Assembly (NCBI RefSeq): GCF_023273875.1
Contig: NZ_CP096882.1
Span: 806,001-870,000, forward strand
DNA length: 64,000 bases
Source of the DNA: Pseudarthrobacter sp. SSS035
GTDB lineage: Bacteria; Actinomycetota; Actinomycetes; Actinomycetales; Micrococcaceae
Reading direction: 5' to 3'
The translations under genes were made by a program, and so were the position numbers. Under the pieces are notes generated by a model, which did not search any database, was not told the origin of the DNA, and worked only from the letters and a program-made list of their open reading frames with translations. This document shows, one piece after another, positions 16,645 to 24,120 of this stretch. The first letter of the stretch is position 1, and every line of letters begins with the position of its first letter.

Positions 16645-17388
16645 TCAGCCGTGCGTGACTGCAGCCCCCAGAAGCCCAAACAGCGTTCCGGCCGCCAGGG
16701 CAACGAGGGCGCGCCTCCGCGTGGGATACAACCAGCGCACTGCAAAAACAGCCACCGCGAGAATCAACCCGTTCACCACGCTCATGGTGACCGCCAACCA
16801 TTCGGTCCCGGTGGACACGCCGAAGCCTCCACCGCTGCAGCCGCTGATCCCGCACCAGGCAAGACCCGCCACGAGCCACTGCGGAAAGCTCAGCAGGACA
16901 GCGAGAGGCACGGTCCACCAGAGGTGCCGGACGTTCCGGGTGACCACCCCGTGAAATGTCACGACCAGAACCTGAGGCACAGCGGCAGGCACAGCCACAG
17001 GCGTGGCGGCGGACGTGGCGGCGGCTGGAACCGGCTTCCGGATGCTCAGGACCATCCACCGGAAGAGCGCTGCGTTGACCACCGCAAGGGCGAGGAATCC
17101 CAGGTAGTAGATAACCGTCGTCGGCCTCAACCCGCCCGGCGGCGGCGGACCCGAGGAATCAAGGAAGAAGACCACGGCGAAATACGCCGCCGAAACGGGC
17201 AGCGTCAGGAACACCAAGGACCGCATCAGCCACTCCCGGACCGTCTCATCCAGATCAAGGTCGAAGGATCCGGCGAGGAGCGCCACGCCAACAATGGCAA
17301 CCGTCACGGACAGATATAAGGCGACGGCGATCCTGGCCCAGCGCGGTAGTGACGCCTTATCGGGCAAGGATCCTGTCCGCATGATCAT
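16645..17388 (-). CDS. Multi-pass membrane protein of unknown function
   Basis: The 247-residue protein has about six hydrophobic segments (IAVALYLSVTVAIVGVALLAG, then LVFLTLPVSAAYFAVVFFLD and others) separated by a Pro/Ala-rich loop. A CGISGCSGGGFG turn with two cysteines may form an external disulphide. I recognise no family. ATG 17388 overlaps the TGA of the acetyltransferase gene, indicating coupled translation. Confidence 0.75.
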   Translation of the reverse strand: MIMRTGSLPDKASLPRWARIAVALYLSVTVAIVGVALLAGSFDLDLDETVREWLMRSLVFLTLPVSAAYFAVVFFLDSSGPPPPGGLRPTTVIYYLGFLALAVVNAALFRWMVLSIRKPVPAAATSAATPVAVPAAVPQVLVVTFHGVVTRNVRHLWWTVPLAVLLSFPQWLVAGLAWCGISGCSGGGFGVSTGTEWLAVTMSVVNGLILAVAVFAVRWLYPTRRRALVALAAGTLFGLLGAAVTHG

Positions 17389-17891
17389 GACCGGGCCCGC
17401 ACCGGACGGACCATGCGGATTTCGGGCAGTTCTTCCCACTCGGGTGGCAGCTGGCCGCGCGTGCCGTCAGGGCGAAAGCCGTGTTTGACGTAGAAGGCCT
17501 GCGCCCGGGGATTGTTCTCCAGCACCCAGAGATACGCCGGGCTTTCACCGATGGCCGCGCTCAGCAACGCGGCCCCCAGCCCGCTGCCGTGCGTCCGCCG
17601 GAGTGTGTACAGCGAATACAGTTCCAGCGCCTCCGGGCCGTCCTCATCCCGTGCGGGACCCGAGTCGGCGAGACCCACCACGTCGTGGTTGGCGTCCACG
17701 GCAATGATCCGCGGGTCGCTGCCGGCCAGGAATGGCCGACGGCGTTCCACGCGTTCGGGAATGCTGGCCCTCCGCGTGCGGAAGAAGTCCGCTGACAGCC
17801 GGTCACCATAGGTCTCCTCGTGGGCCAGGGTGTGCATCTGCACCACGGCTTCAGCGTCCTCGGGAGTGGCCTGCCTGATGAGAAAGTCCAT
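17385..17891 (-). CDS. GNAT family N-acetyltransferase
   Basis: The 168-residue protein has the GNAT fold: MDFLIRQATPEDAEAVVQMH, the coenzyme A loop RRTHGSGLGAALL (Q/RxxGxG/A type) and the terminal ENNPRAQAFYVKHGFRP helix-strand. It transfers an acetyl group from acetyl-CoA to an amine; the substrate is unknown. Its stop overlaps the start of the downstream membrane protein. Confidence 0.92.
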   Translation of the reverse strand: MDFLIRQATPEDAEAVVQMHTLAHEETYGDRLSADFFRTRRASIPERVERRRPFLAGSDPRIIAVDANHDVVGLADSGPARDEDGPEALELYSLYTLRRTHGSGLGAALLSAAIGESPAYLWVLENNPRAQAFYVKHGFRPDGTRGQLPPEWEELPEIRMVRPVRARS

Positions 17892-17904
17892 GGCCCCAGC
17901 CTAG

Positions 17905-18792
17905 CTACTTCACCCACCCGGTCTTCTGCAGCCAGCCGGCCAGGATGGGCAGTGCCACGGTACTGTGCATTGCACCCAGGTGATCCAGGCCCGGCAGGAC
18001 GCGGACGTCCCACCCGGCCTTGGTCAGGGCCGCTTGATGCCTCGCCAGGGGCTCCCCGATGGACACCCGCACGCCGCCCCAGACCGGTTTGTAGTCGATC
18101 TGGTCCTCGGAGCCAGCGAACGCGAGTTTGGGCAGGTCCGCCGGGAGCACTGCGACGGAATCGTCAAAGTCCTGCAGCGCTTCGTACAGGGTGACGAACT
18201 GCTGCGTCTGCGCCTCGGTGGTCCGGACCGACACCGAATCCCAGTCGCCCGGCTCAGGTTCCTGGACCGGGCCTGCCGGTTCGCCGGCCGGTTCGCCGGC
18301 CTTTTCCACGGACATGGCATGCGCGGCGCGGGTGACAGCCAGCATGCTCCGGTACGGGCCCTCGAGCGGCGGGAACCCGCCCATGGCGAGCGCCCGCAGA
18401 CGGTCGGTGCGGAGTGCCAGTTGCAGGCCGCTCAGCGCCAGCCAGGAGTAACCGTAGTAGGCAAAGCGGTCGACGCCGGCGGCATCGGCAATTGCCAGCA
18501 GATCCTTCGCGATGTTCCCCGGGCTGAGCGTCTGCGGCGCCGGGTGGGCCATACGGTGCGCTTCGTAGTCCGCGGCTATAACCCGGTTGGTTGGTGCCAG
18601 CCCGTTGATGAGGTTTGGTCCCAGGGCCGGGTCCCCGCCCCACTGGCGCAGCGTCTCCGCTTCCGCCGTCGTGTGCAGGGCCAGGCTGACCGGCAGGAGG
18701 ACACCGGGTCCGTCTCCCTGAACCGTAACGGGGATGGTTGAGCCGTCATGGAGAACTGCCTCAACTGTTTTTGTGTCTGTTCTTGTGCCCAT
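17905..18792 (-). CDS. Alpha/beta hydrolase-fold protein
   Basis: The 295-residue protein shows the hydrolase order: a VIAADYEAHRMAHP strand, then LAIADAAGVDRFAYYGYSWLALSGLQLAL, where the nucleophile elbow normally reads GxSxG and here reads GYSWLA, and a late LPGLDHLGAM that supplies the His. The elbow lacks the second glycine but keeps Ser. A short AGEPAGEPAG repeat lies in the lid. ATG 18792 is supported by GGAGGAAG upstream. It probably hydrolyses an ester or a related bond in the cytosol. Confidence 0.78.
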   Translation of the reverse strand: MGTRTDTKTVEAVLHDGSTIPVTVQGDGPGVLLPVSLALHTTAEAETLRQWGGDPALGPNLINGLAPTNRVIAADYEAHRMAHPAPQTLSPGNIAKDLLAIADAAGVDRFAYYGYSWLALSGLQLALRTDRLRALAMGGFPPLEGPYRSMLAVTRAAHAMSVEKAGEPAGEPAGPVQEPEPGDWDSVSVRTTEAQTQQFVTLYEALQDFDDSVAVLPADLPKLAFAGSEDQIDYKPVWGGVRVSIGEPLARHQAALTKAGWDVRVLPGLDHLGAMHSTVALPILAGWLQKTGWVK

Positions 18793-18949
18793 GGATTCTT
18801 CTTCCTCCGCGGTATTCACAGAGGGTATCCCCGTTCGTTGACACTCCTCTACAGCGGACGTGTACTTAAATTGGCGTCTGCGCATGCAGGGCCAAATCAC
18901 GAAGCGGCCCACGCTTCCGTGCGGCCGCCCTCAACACATGGAGGTCGAA

Positions 18950-19384
18950 ATGGGACAGGCACGCGAGGTCATGGACCGCTTAACCACGGCCATGGCAGCA
19001 AAGGACAAAGAGACACTAGCGGGGTGCTACGCCGAGGACGCCGTGGCCTTCACCCCTGATGAAGGCGAGCTCACCGGGCGGGAGGGAATCACCAACTACC
19101 TCTTCCATTTCTGGGAAGCGCTGCCGGACGTCACGTATGAGTACGCCGATAAACATGAGGCCGGGAATGTGGCTATCGATGAGGGTTTCGTCACCGGAAC
19201 GAACACCGGGCCGTTGAGCCTGCCTTCCGGCCAAACGCTCCCAGCCACCGGCAAACACGTCAGAGTCAGAAGCTGCGACATCGCCAGGGTCGAGGGCGGC
19301 CTGATCACCTCGCACCACTTCTACTTCGACCAGATGGACTTCTTGGGACAGCTCGGACTGCTTCCGGAAATGTCCAAACACTGA
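18950..19384 (+). CDS. SnoaL-like / NTF2-fold polyketide cyclase-type protein
   Basis: This 144-residue protein has the NTF2-like cone: a first helix VMDRLTTAMAAKDKETLAGCYAEDAV, the strand GELTGREGITNYLFHFWEALPD and a final beta pair with SHHFYFDQMDFLGQLG. Relatives include SnoaL and many nuclear-transport-factor-like ester cyclases; the reaction here is unknown. The GGAGG at 18940-18945 placed 4-5 bp before ATG 18950 decides this start over ATG 18938. Confidence 0.88.
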   Translation: MGQAREVMDRLTTAMAAKDKETLAGCYAEDAVAFTPDEGELTGREGITNYLFHFWEALPDVTYEYADKHEAGNVAIDEGFVTGTNTGPLSLPSGQTLPATGKHVRVRSCDIARVEGGLITSHHFYFDQMDFLGQLGLLPEMSKH

Positions 19385-19396
19385 CCGACGCCGGCC

Positions 19397-19750
19397 CTAC
19401 TTGAGGATCTCGGCACGGCGCAGCCTGACGATGTCCTCCAGTACGTCGTCGGGGAGGGGATGCGCCGGCGTGAACCGGATGGTCCCTTTGGACAGGGGGT
19501 ACCCTTCAAGCCGTCCGGCGACGGCGTCAATCACCGCCGGGGAAAACGGGAAGACGGAGAGGTGCTTGGCTGCCCGGACGACGCCCACGAGTGGCTTTCC
19601 CTCAAGTTTCAGGGCGGGCATCCCGTAGCTCATCCCCTGCTCGGCCTCCGGCACAACGGCCCTTGCAATGTCGATCACATGTTGCAGGCACCCGCGGTCC
19701 GGCTCAGGAAGTTCGGCCAAGGAATCGTCAACGGTGCCCATGGCGCCCAT
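19397..19750 (-). CDS. DUF1801-type (YdhG-like) small protein
   Basis: The 117-residue protein matches DUF1801: a helical start (DDSLAELPEPDRGCLQHVIDIARAVVP), EQGMSYGMPALKLEGKPLVG, then KHLSVFPFSP and a closing KGTIRFTPAHPLPDDV helix. Members are small and cytosolic, some described as iron-chaperone-like, with no firm enzymatic role. An AGGA site lies about 6 bp before ATG 19750. It converges on the SnoaL-like gene. Confidence 0.85.
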   Translation of the reverse strand: MGAMGTVDDSLAELPEPDRGCLQHVIDIARAVVPEAEQGMSYGMPALKLEGKPLVGVVRAAKHLSVFPFSPAVIDAVAGRLEGYPLSKGTIRFTPAHPLPDDVLEDIVRLRRAEILK

Positions 19751-19854
19751 TCTATTCCTGGGCGTGGCGCGCTATACCTGAGCATGGGCGAGGGGCCGCA
19801 CCTGCCTTCGCGGCAAGTGCGGCCCCTTCGTCCGGCAATCAGCCCTGCGGCTTG

Positions 19855-20235
19855 CTACTTGCGCTGGGAGATGTTGAGAATGTTCCCTTCGCTGTCCAGG
19901 AACCAGGCGGACTTCCCCCAGTCGTTATCAGCAACGCCGTTCTCCGTCTTCAGGCCGGGGAAATCGTAGTCTTCAAAGACGACCCCGCGGCCCCGCAGTT
20001 CCTCCATTTCGGCTTCGAGGTTGTCCGTTTCCCACCCCATCTGGGTGTTCTTGGCCGTCCCGGCATTCTCTGTCTGGTAAATCAGGAAACCCGTTCCGTT
20101 GCCGCCGCTGTAAAACAGGCTGTCGTCCTCCATGGAATCGGACGGTTCCAGGCCCAGCTTGTCCCGATAGAAATCCTTCGCCCTGTTGATGTCCTTCGCA
20201 GCGAGAACAGCCATGATGGTTCGATCCTTGAGCAT
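19855..20235 (-). CDS. VOC (glyoxalase/bleomycin-resistance) superfamily protein
   Basis: The 126-residue protein has two beta-alpha-beta-beta-beta units: TIMAVLAAKDINRAKDFYRD with KLGLEPSDSMED, then LEAEMEELRGRGVVFEDYDFPG and the ending SAWFLDSEGNILNISQ. This is the VOC fold that often binds a metal and a small carbonyl, thiol or antibiotic ligand. AAAGGAA before ATG 20235 supports this start over the longer frame. The ligand is unknown. Confidence 0.9.
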   Translation of the reverse strand: MLKDRTIMAVLAAKDINRAKDFYRDKLGLEPSDSMEDDSLFYSGGNGTGFLIYQTENAGTAKNTQMGWETDNLEAEMEELRGRGVVFEDYDFPGLKTENGVADNDWGKSAWFLDSEGNILNISQRK

Positions 20236-20549
20236 GATGATTTCCTTTGTGCCTTGCTTTCGCGTTGGTGGCGATGCTCTCCCCCGGTGGCGGATCCGGA
20301 ACCACGTTGTCCGGTGCCGCGTGGCCGCCCGTTGCGCCAAGTGCCGGAGCGGCCACCTGGGACTCTCCTGCGCCGCGCCAGCCATCATCGGTGCGAGGGT
20401 CCCCGAAGCCTACGTGGCCATTATGGAACTGAAAGGGCATCCGAGGATAGGGGATTTTAACCGCTTCAGGCGGCCCTCCCGGAAGCCTCCACGGTTTCAG
20501 GGAACAGCTGTGGCATTTGGAGCCGCTTTTGTTGGCGCACACTTAGCTA
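20236..20549. other. Gene-free stretch upstream of ybdK
   Basis: About 314 bp between divergently transcribed genes. No frame on either strand gives a convincing protein and no clear repeat, terminator or structured RNA is seen. Promoters for both flanking genes must lie here. Confidence 0.4.
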
Positions 20550-21848
20550 GTGCGTACTTTTGGTGTTGAAGAAGAATTCCTGATCGTTGATCCCTCCAAC
20601 GGCAGTCCCCTGCCTCTGGCAGCAGACCTGCTGCGCCTCCAGGACCCGGGCGAACCGGCGGACCTTTCCACGCACCCGATGCTCGCCGTCGAGCTTCACC
20701 AGGAACAGCTCGAAGTGATCACCCACCCGCACAGCAGCCTGAGCGGACTCTCCGCCGAGATCCTGTCAGGCCGCGCCTACGCGGACTCACTCGCCCGAAA
20801 AGTCGGCGCCAGGATCGCCGCGCTTGCCACGTCCCCGCTGGCGGTGACACCCCATTCCACCAGCAACCCCCGCTATGACGCGCTGCTGGAAAAGTTCGCC
20901 GTGGTGGCCCGTGAGCAGCTGACCTGCGGATGCCACATCCATGTCTCCGTCGATTCCGATGAGGAAGGCGTCGCAATCCTGGACCGCATCAGGTCCTGGC
21001 TGCCGCCGCTGATGGCGTTGAGCTCCAATTCCCCGTTCTGGGACGGCGCTGACAGCGGCTATGCGAGCTTCCGCACCCAGGCCTGGAATCGCTGGTCCTC
21101 GGCCGGGCCGACGGAAATCTTCGGCTCGGCGCAGGCCTACCACCAGCGTGTGGCGGACCTGGCTGCCACGGGCGTAGTCAACAACCCTGATTTTGACGCC
21201 CGCCTCTCCGCCCGCCACCCCACCGTGGAGATCCGGGTATCCGATGTTTGTCTCGATCCCCGCGACACCGTCCTGATCGCCTCCCTGGTGCGGGGGCTGG
21301 TGGAGACAGCTGCCCGGGAATGGAAATCCGGGCAGGCGGCGGACACGGTTTCGGCCATCATCCTGCGCCAGGGGGCCTGGCTGGCCAGCCGGTGGGGCAT
21401 CCAGGGCGAGCTGCTCCACCCGCTGACCCACAAGCCGGAGTCGGCGCGCAATGTCATCGCCGCGCTCCATGACCATGTCCGCGACGCCTTGGTCGAGGCG
21501 GGCGACGCAGCCTACGTCGAGGAATCCCTGCACCGGATCTTCGCCAACGGAACCGGCGCCAGGCTGCAGCGGCAGGCCTACGCGCGCCACGGCCGGCTGG
21601 CAGACGTGGTGAGCGACGCCGTCGTGGTTACCCACCAGGAACCCGCCATCTACGAGCCGCTCACCCCGGTTGACCTATCACTTCTGGTCCCCAACCCGGT
21701 GGCAAAGTCAAGTAGTCGGAGCAACGCGGGGGTTTATGCCGCGTGTAGCAGCTGGTTCAGCCGGTTGGCTGGGGTCTCGAGGTTAAGGGTGGGCCGGGGC
21801 CGGCGGTTGAGTTTCGCGGCGACCCGGCGGAGGTCCTCCGGGGTGTGA
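20550..21848 (+). CDS. ybdK: Carboxylate-amine ligase (glutamate-cysteine ligase type 2), C-terminus altered by an IS insertion
   Basis: The protein starts at GTG 20550 with RTFGVEEEFLIVDP, the GCS2/YbdK signature, followed by VELHQEQLEVITHP, TCGCHIHVSVDS and RHPTVEIRVSDVC ATP- and substrate-site motifs. Enzymes of this family ligate a carboxylate to an amine, with weak glutamate-cysteine ligase activity. An IS30-family element enters at codon 384 (GTG). Joining the flanks across one GGT copy restores CCG GTG GTT TAG, so the native protein was 385 residues. The present frame instead reads 48 foreign residues into the element. Almost the entire enzyme is intact, so activity may persist. Confidence 0.85.
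   Translation: MRTFGVEEEFLIVDPSNGSPLPLAADLLRLQDPGEPADLSTHPMLAVELHQEQLEVITHPHSSLSGLSAEILSGRAYADSLARKVGARIAALATSPLAVTPHSTSNPRYDALLEKFAVVAREQLTCGCHIHVSVDSDEEGVAILDRIRSWLPPLMALSSNSPFWDGADSGYASFRTQAWNRWSSAGPTEIFGSAQAYHQRVADLAATGVVNNPDFDARLSARHPTVEIRVSDVCLDPRDTVLIASLVRGLVETAAREWKSGQAADTVSAIILRQGAWLASRWGIQGELLHPLTHKPESARNVIAALHDHVRDALVEAGDAAYVEESLHRIFANGTGARLQRQAYARHGRLADVVSDAVVVTHQEPAIYEPLTPVDLSLLVPNPVAKSSSRSNAGVYAACSSWFSRLAGVSRLRVGRGRRLSFAATRRRSSGV
21701..21727. repeat. Left terminal inverted repeat of the IS30 element
   Basis: Begins GGCAAAGTCA and ends GAGCAACGC; pairs imperfectly with 22943-22969. It is preceded by target duplication GGT. Confidence 0.8.
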
Positions 21849-22921
21849 ACGGAGAGGTCAGAGCCTTTCTCGAACCAGAACCGCAGGAGCCGGTTGGTGT
21901 TCTCGTTGGTCCCGCGCTGCCAGGGTGAGTGCGGGTCGCAGAAGTAGAGCGTGGTCTCGAGTGCGGTCTGGATTTGGGCGTATTCGGCCAGTTCCGTGCC
22001 GCGGTCCCAGGTGATCGACCGTCGCAGGTGATCCGGGAGCTGGCCCATCTCCCGGATCATCGCGGCGGCGACAGTCTCAGCGGTGTGGTCCCCGGCGAGG
22101 TGGAGGAGGATCGTGAACCTGGTCGAGCGTTCCACGAGTGTTCCGATCGCGGTCCCGTCGCAGCCGATGATGAGGTCACCTTCCCAATGCCCCGGCACCG
22201 CCCGGTCCTGGACCTCGGCCGGGCGCGCACTGATCTTGAACGCCTCCTTGTAAGGGCTGTTCTTGTGCCGGTCCGCGGCGTGGGGAACGCGCTGCTTCCG
22301 CTTCAGGCTGAGCTTCTCGGCCAGATCTGCCCGCAGACTTCCGCGGGATTGAACATACAGCGCCTGGTAGATCGTCTCGTGGCTCACCTGCATAGTGTGA
22401 TCACCGGCGAAGTAAAACGCCAACATCGCCGAGATCAGTTTCGGACTCCACCCGTCATCCATCCACACGCCGATCAGCCGGCACAGATCCTCGTCCTCGA
22501 CCAGCTTCAACGCCTTGGGCCGGCGCCTGGCCTGATGCGCCCTCGTATGGGCGACCGAGGCGTAATACACCCCGTCCGCGCTGGCGTTCCGGTTCACCTC
22601 CCGCCAGACCACCGACTTGTCCCGACCAATCGCCTCACCAATGTCGGCATAGCTGAGTCCCTTCCGCCGACCCATCTGGATCATCCCCCGATCAGCCAAG
22701 TTCAACGCCCGGCCACCCGGACCGTCCGCCGTCGGTGCCGGATCCGAAAGACCCCCAACAGCGCCCATGTTCACAGTCATCATGTGGCCAGACTGGGCCC
22801 ACCAGTTCCTCCCAGCCCCATGCGTGACTCCGACACGCCGCGCGGCAGCGACAATCGACATCCCGCCACACACCATGTCAACGAACTCGGTGCGGGTATT
22901 CGGAGGAAATGATCTGGCCAT
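21734..22921 (-). CDS. IS30-family transposase
   Basis: The 395-residue transposase has an N-terminal helix-turn-helix (HTH_38: GRRKGLSYADIGEAIGRDKSVVWREV) and an RNase-H-like DDE core. The first Asp is in GHWEGDLIIG, the second in ITWDRGTEL and the Glu in QRGTNENTNRLLRFWF, an arrangement diagnostic of IS30. An extra N-terminal segment of about 75 residues (MARSFPPNTRTEFVDMVCGG) forms a second helix-turn-helix-like region. It cuts and joins the element ends. No frameshift is seen, so it should be functional. Confidence 0.95.
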   Translation of the reverse strand: MARSFPPNTRTEFVDMVCGGMSIVAAARRVGVTHGAGRNWWAQSGHMMTVNMGAVGGLSDPAPTADGPGGRALNLADRGMIQMGRRKGLSYADIGEAIGRDKSVVWREVNRNASADGVYYASVAHTRAHQARRRPKALKLVEDEDLCRLIGVWMDDGWSPKLISAMLAFYFAGDHTMQVSHETIYQALYVQSRGSLRADLAEKLSLKRKQRVPHAADRHKNSPYKEAFKISARPAEVQDRAVPGHWEGDLIIGCDGTAIGTLVERSTRFTILLHLAGDHTAETVAAAMIREMGQLPDHLRRSITWDRGTELAEYAQIQTALETTLYFCDPHSPWQRGTNENTNRLLRFWFEKGSDLSVHTPEDLRRVAAKLNRRPRPTLNLETPANRLNQLLHAA

Positions 22922-22942
22922 GAAAACGCTCCATCAATCAGA

Positions 22943-22969
22943 GCGTTGCTACGACCGTATGACTCTGCC
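22943..22969. repeat. Right terminal inverted repeat of the IS30 element
   Basis: Reverse complement begins GGCAGAGTCA and ends TAGCAACGC. It is followed by the second GGT target copy (22970-22972) and then the lost last bases of ybdK (GTT TAG ends at 22979). Confidence 0.8.
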
Positions 22970-23056
22970 GGTGGTTTAGCCACCAAACCTGATAGAGCAA
23001 CCCCGCGCGCCTGGTTCTCGCGTCGGGTGGGCCGGGAACCGCGGGATAATGGAAGC

Positions 23057-23374
23057 ATGAGCAATCAGGACCCGGATCCCTGGGCGGAATTCGACAGGCT
23101 CAAGCCCGCAGTCCCGGACCGTGTGGCCGGCTATCCCGGCGGCGAACCGGTGGGCTTTGGCTTCCGGACGGGTGTGCGCAGCGCCAAAGTGGCCCTCGGC
23201 TTCGCCGTGTACGCGCTGGCGCTGGGAACCATGCTGGTCCTCACCGGCGCGGTGGTCTTCATCGCGCAGGGGCAGTGGCTGCTGCTCGGGCTGATGGTGC
23301 TGATCGAGGCCGTCTTTGTCTATGGATTCATCCGGCTGGCACGCCAGGCGCGCGACCGCCGAGTCTCCGGGTAG
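23057..23374 (+). CDS. Small membrane protein with two transmembrane segments
   Basis: The 105-residue protein has an acidic cytoplasmic N-terminus (MSNQDPDPWAEFDRL) and two hydrophobic helices (GFAVYALALGTMLVLTGAVVFI and WLLLGLMVLIEAVFVYGFI) ending in Arg-rich residues. ATG 23057 has GGAAG upstream. It lies just beyond the IS and was probably the neighbour of ybdK. Function unknown. Confidence 0.75.
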   Translation: MSNQDPDPWAEFDRLKPAVPDRVAGYPGGEPVGFGFRTGVRSAKVALGFAVYALALGTMLVLTGAVVFIAQGQWLLLGLMVLIEAVFVYGFIRLARQARDRRVSG

Positions 23375-23379
23375 GTGCC

Positions 23380-24069
23380 TTAGCGGCGGGTACTGCTCGT
23401 GCTCAGAGGTTGCTGCAGGGCCGTCTCCCGGAGCAGCTGCAGACGAAGGGTCCGCGCCGTTTCCATGTGGCTCCGGGCAATTTTTCCGGCGGCACCGCTG
23501 TCCTGCCGCTCGATGGCATGGACCAGGGCCTCGTGCTCATCCAGCGATTCGGCCCAGCGGTTCCCGGTGGAGAGCGTGGACCGGGGTGCGTGGATGAGGT
23601 GGGTCGAGAGCCGGTCCAGTAGGTCCCTCAGGACTGGGTTGTGCGCGCAGTTCCAGACGGCGGCGTGGAACTCCAGGTTGGTAGTGATGCGGGTGTGGTC
23701 ATCCGGTTCCTGGAGTTCCCGGTCCCGCTGGAGCAAAGCCTCAAGCCGCATCAGGTCCGGGAACTGCCGGGACCGTGCCGCCTGGCGCGCGGCCTCTTCC
23801 TCGAGGAGGATGCGCATGTCGTAGATCTGGATGACCTGCTGCGGGTCAACCTGGGGAACCTGCAGGCCCCGGGCCACGCGCTCCAGGAGCCCTTCCTGCT
23901 GCAGGCGGGACAGCGCCTCCCGGACGGGTGTCCGGGAGACGCCAAAACGGGTGGCAAGTGACGTCTCTCGAATAGCGGTCCCAGGCTGGTGCACACCGGA
24001 CAGGATTTCGCTGCGCAGGGTCCGGAAGATGCTCTCTCCGTCAATGCGTGGGGTTGCTGTTTCCGTCAC
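23380..24069 (-). CDS. GntR-family (FadR/FCD) transcriptional regulator of the tricarboxylate cluster
   Basis: The 229-residue repressor has the winged helix (IFRTLRSEILSGVHQPGTAIRE, then FGVSRTPVREALSRLQQEGLLE) and an FCD ligand domain (DMRILLEEEAARQAARS, LEFHAAVWNCAHNPVL, DEHEALVHAIERQD). The His residues in the latter two segments would coordinate metal in this fold. It lies 51 bp after tcuA on the same strand, hence in that operon. Its expected operators, the TGTRTACAACGGTAT pair, lie in the tcuA-tctC divergent region. The effector is probably a tricarboxylate. Confidence 0.9.
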   Translation of the reverse strand: MTETATPRIDGESIFRTLRSEILSGVHQPGTAIRETSLATRFGVSRTPVREALSRLQQEGLLERVARGLQVPQVDPQQVIQIYDMRILLEEEAARQAARSRQFPDLMRLEALLQRDRELQEPDDHTRITTNLEFHAAVWNCAHNPVLRDLLDRLSTHLIHAPRSTLSTGNRWAESLDEHEALVHAIERQDSGAAGKIARSHMETARTLRLQLLRETALQQPLSTSSTRR

Positions 24070-24120
24070 TTGAGTGGTCCTTGATGCCTGGGGGTGATTG
24101 GTGCTTGTTCGAAAGGAACT

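Larger units (their letters stand above)
21701..22969. mobile_element. IS30-family insertion sequence
   Basis: The 1269-bp element is bounded by imperfect terminal inverted repeats of about 27 bp (21701-21727 and 22943-22969, about 21 of 27 matching, best at the inner GAGCAACGC / TAGCAACGC part). It is flanked by 3-bp direct repeats GGT at 21698-21700 and 22970-22972, typical of IS30 targets. One transposase gene fills it on the minus strand. It is inserted in the last codons of ybdK. Both ends, the duplication and the full transposase are present, so it looks recently inserted and possibly active. Confidence 0.9.

Noticed and set aside
19750..19854. Short GC-rich inverted stretch between DUF1801 and VOC genes
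   Set aside because: Stem GCCGC-type pairs are short and could be chance in high-GC DNA, so I did not call a terminator.
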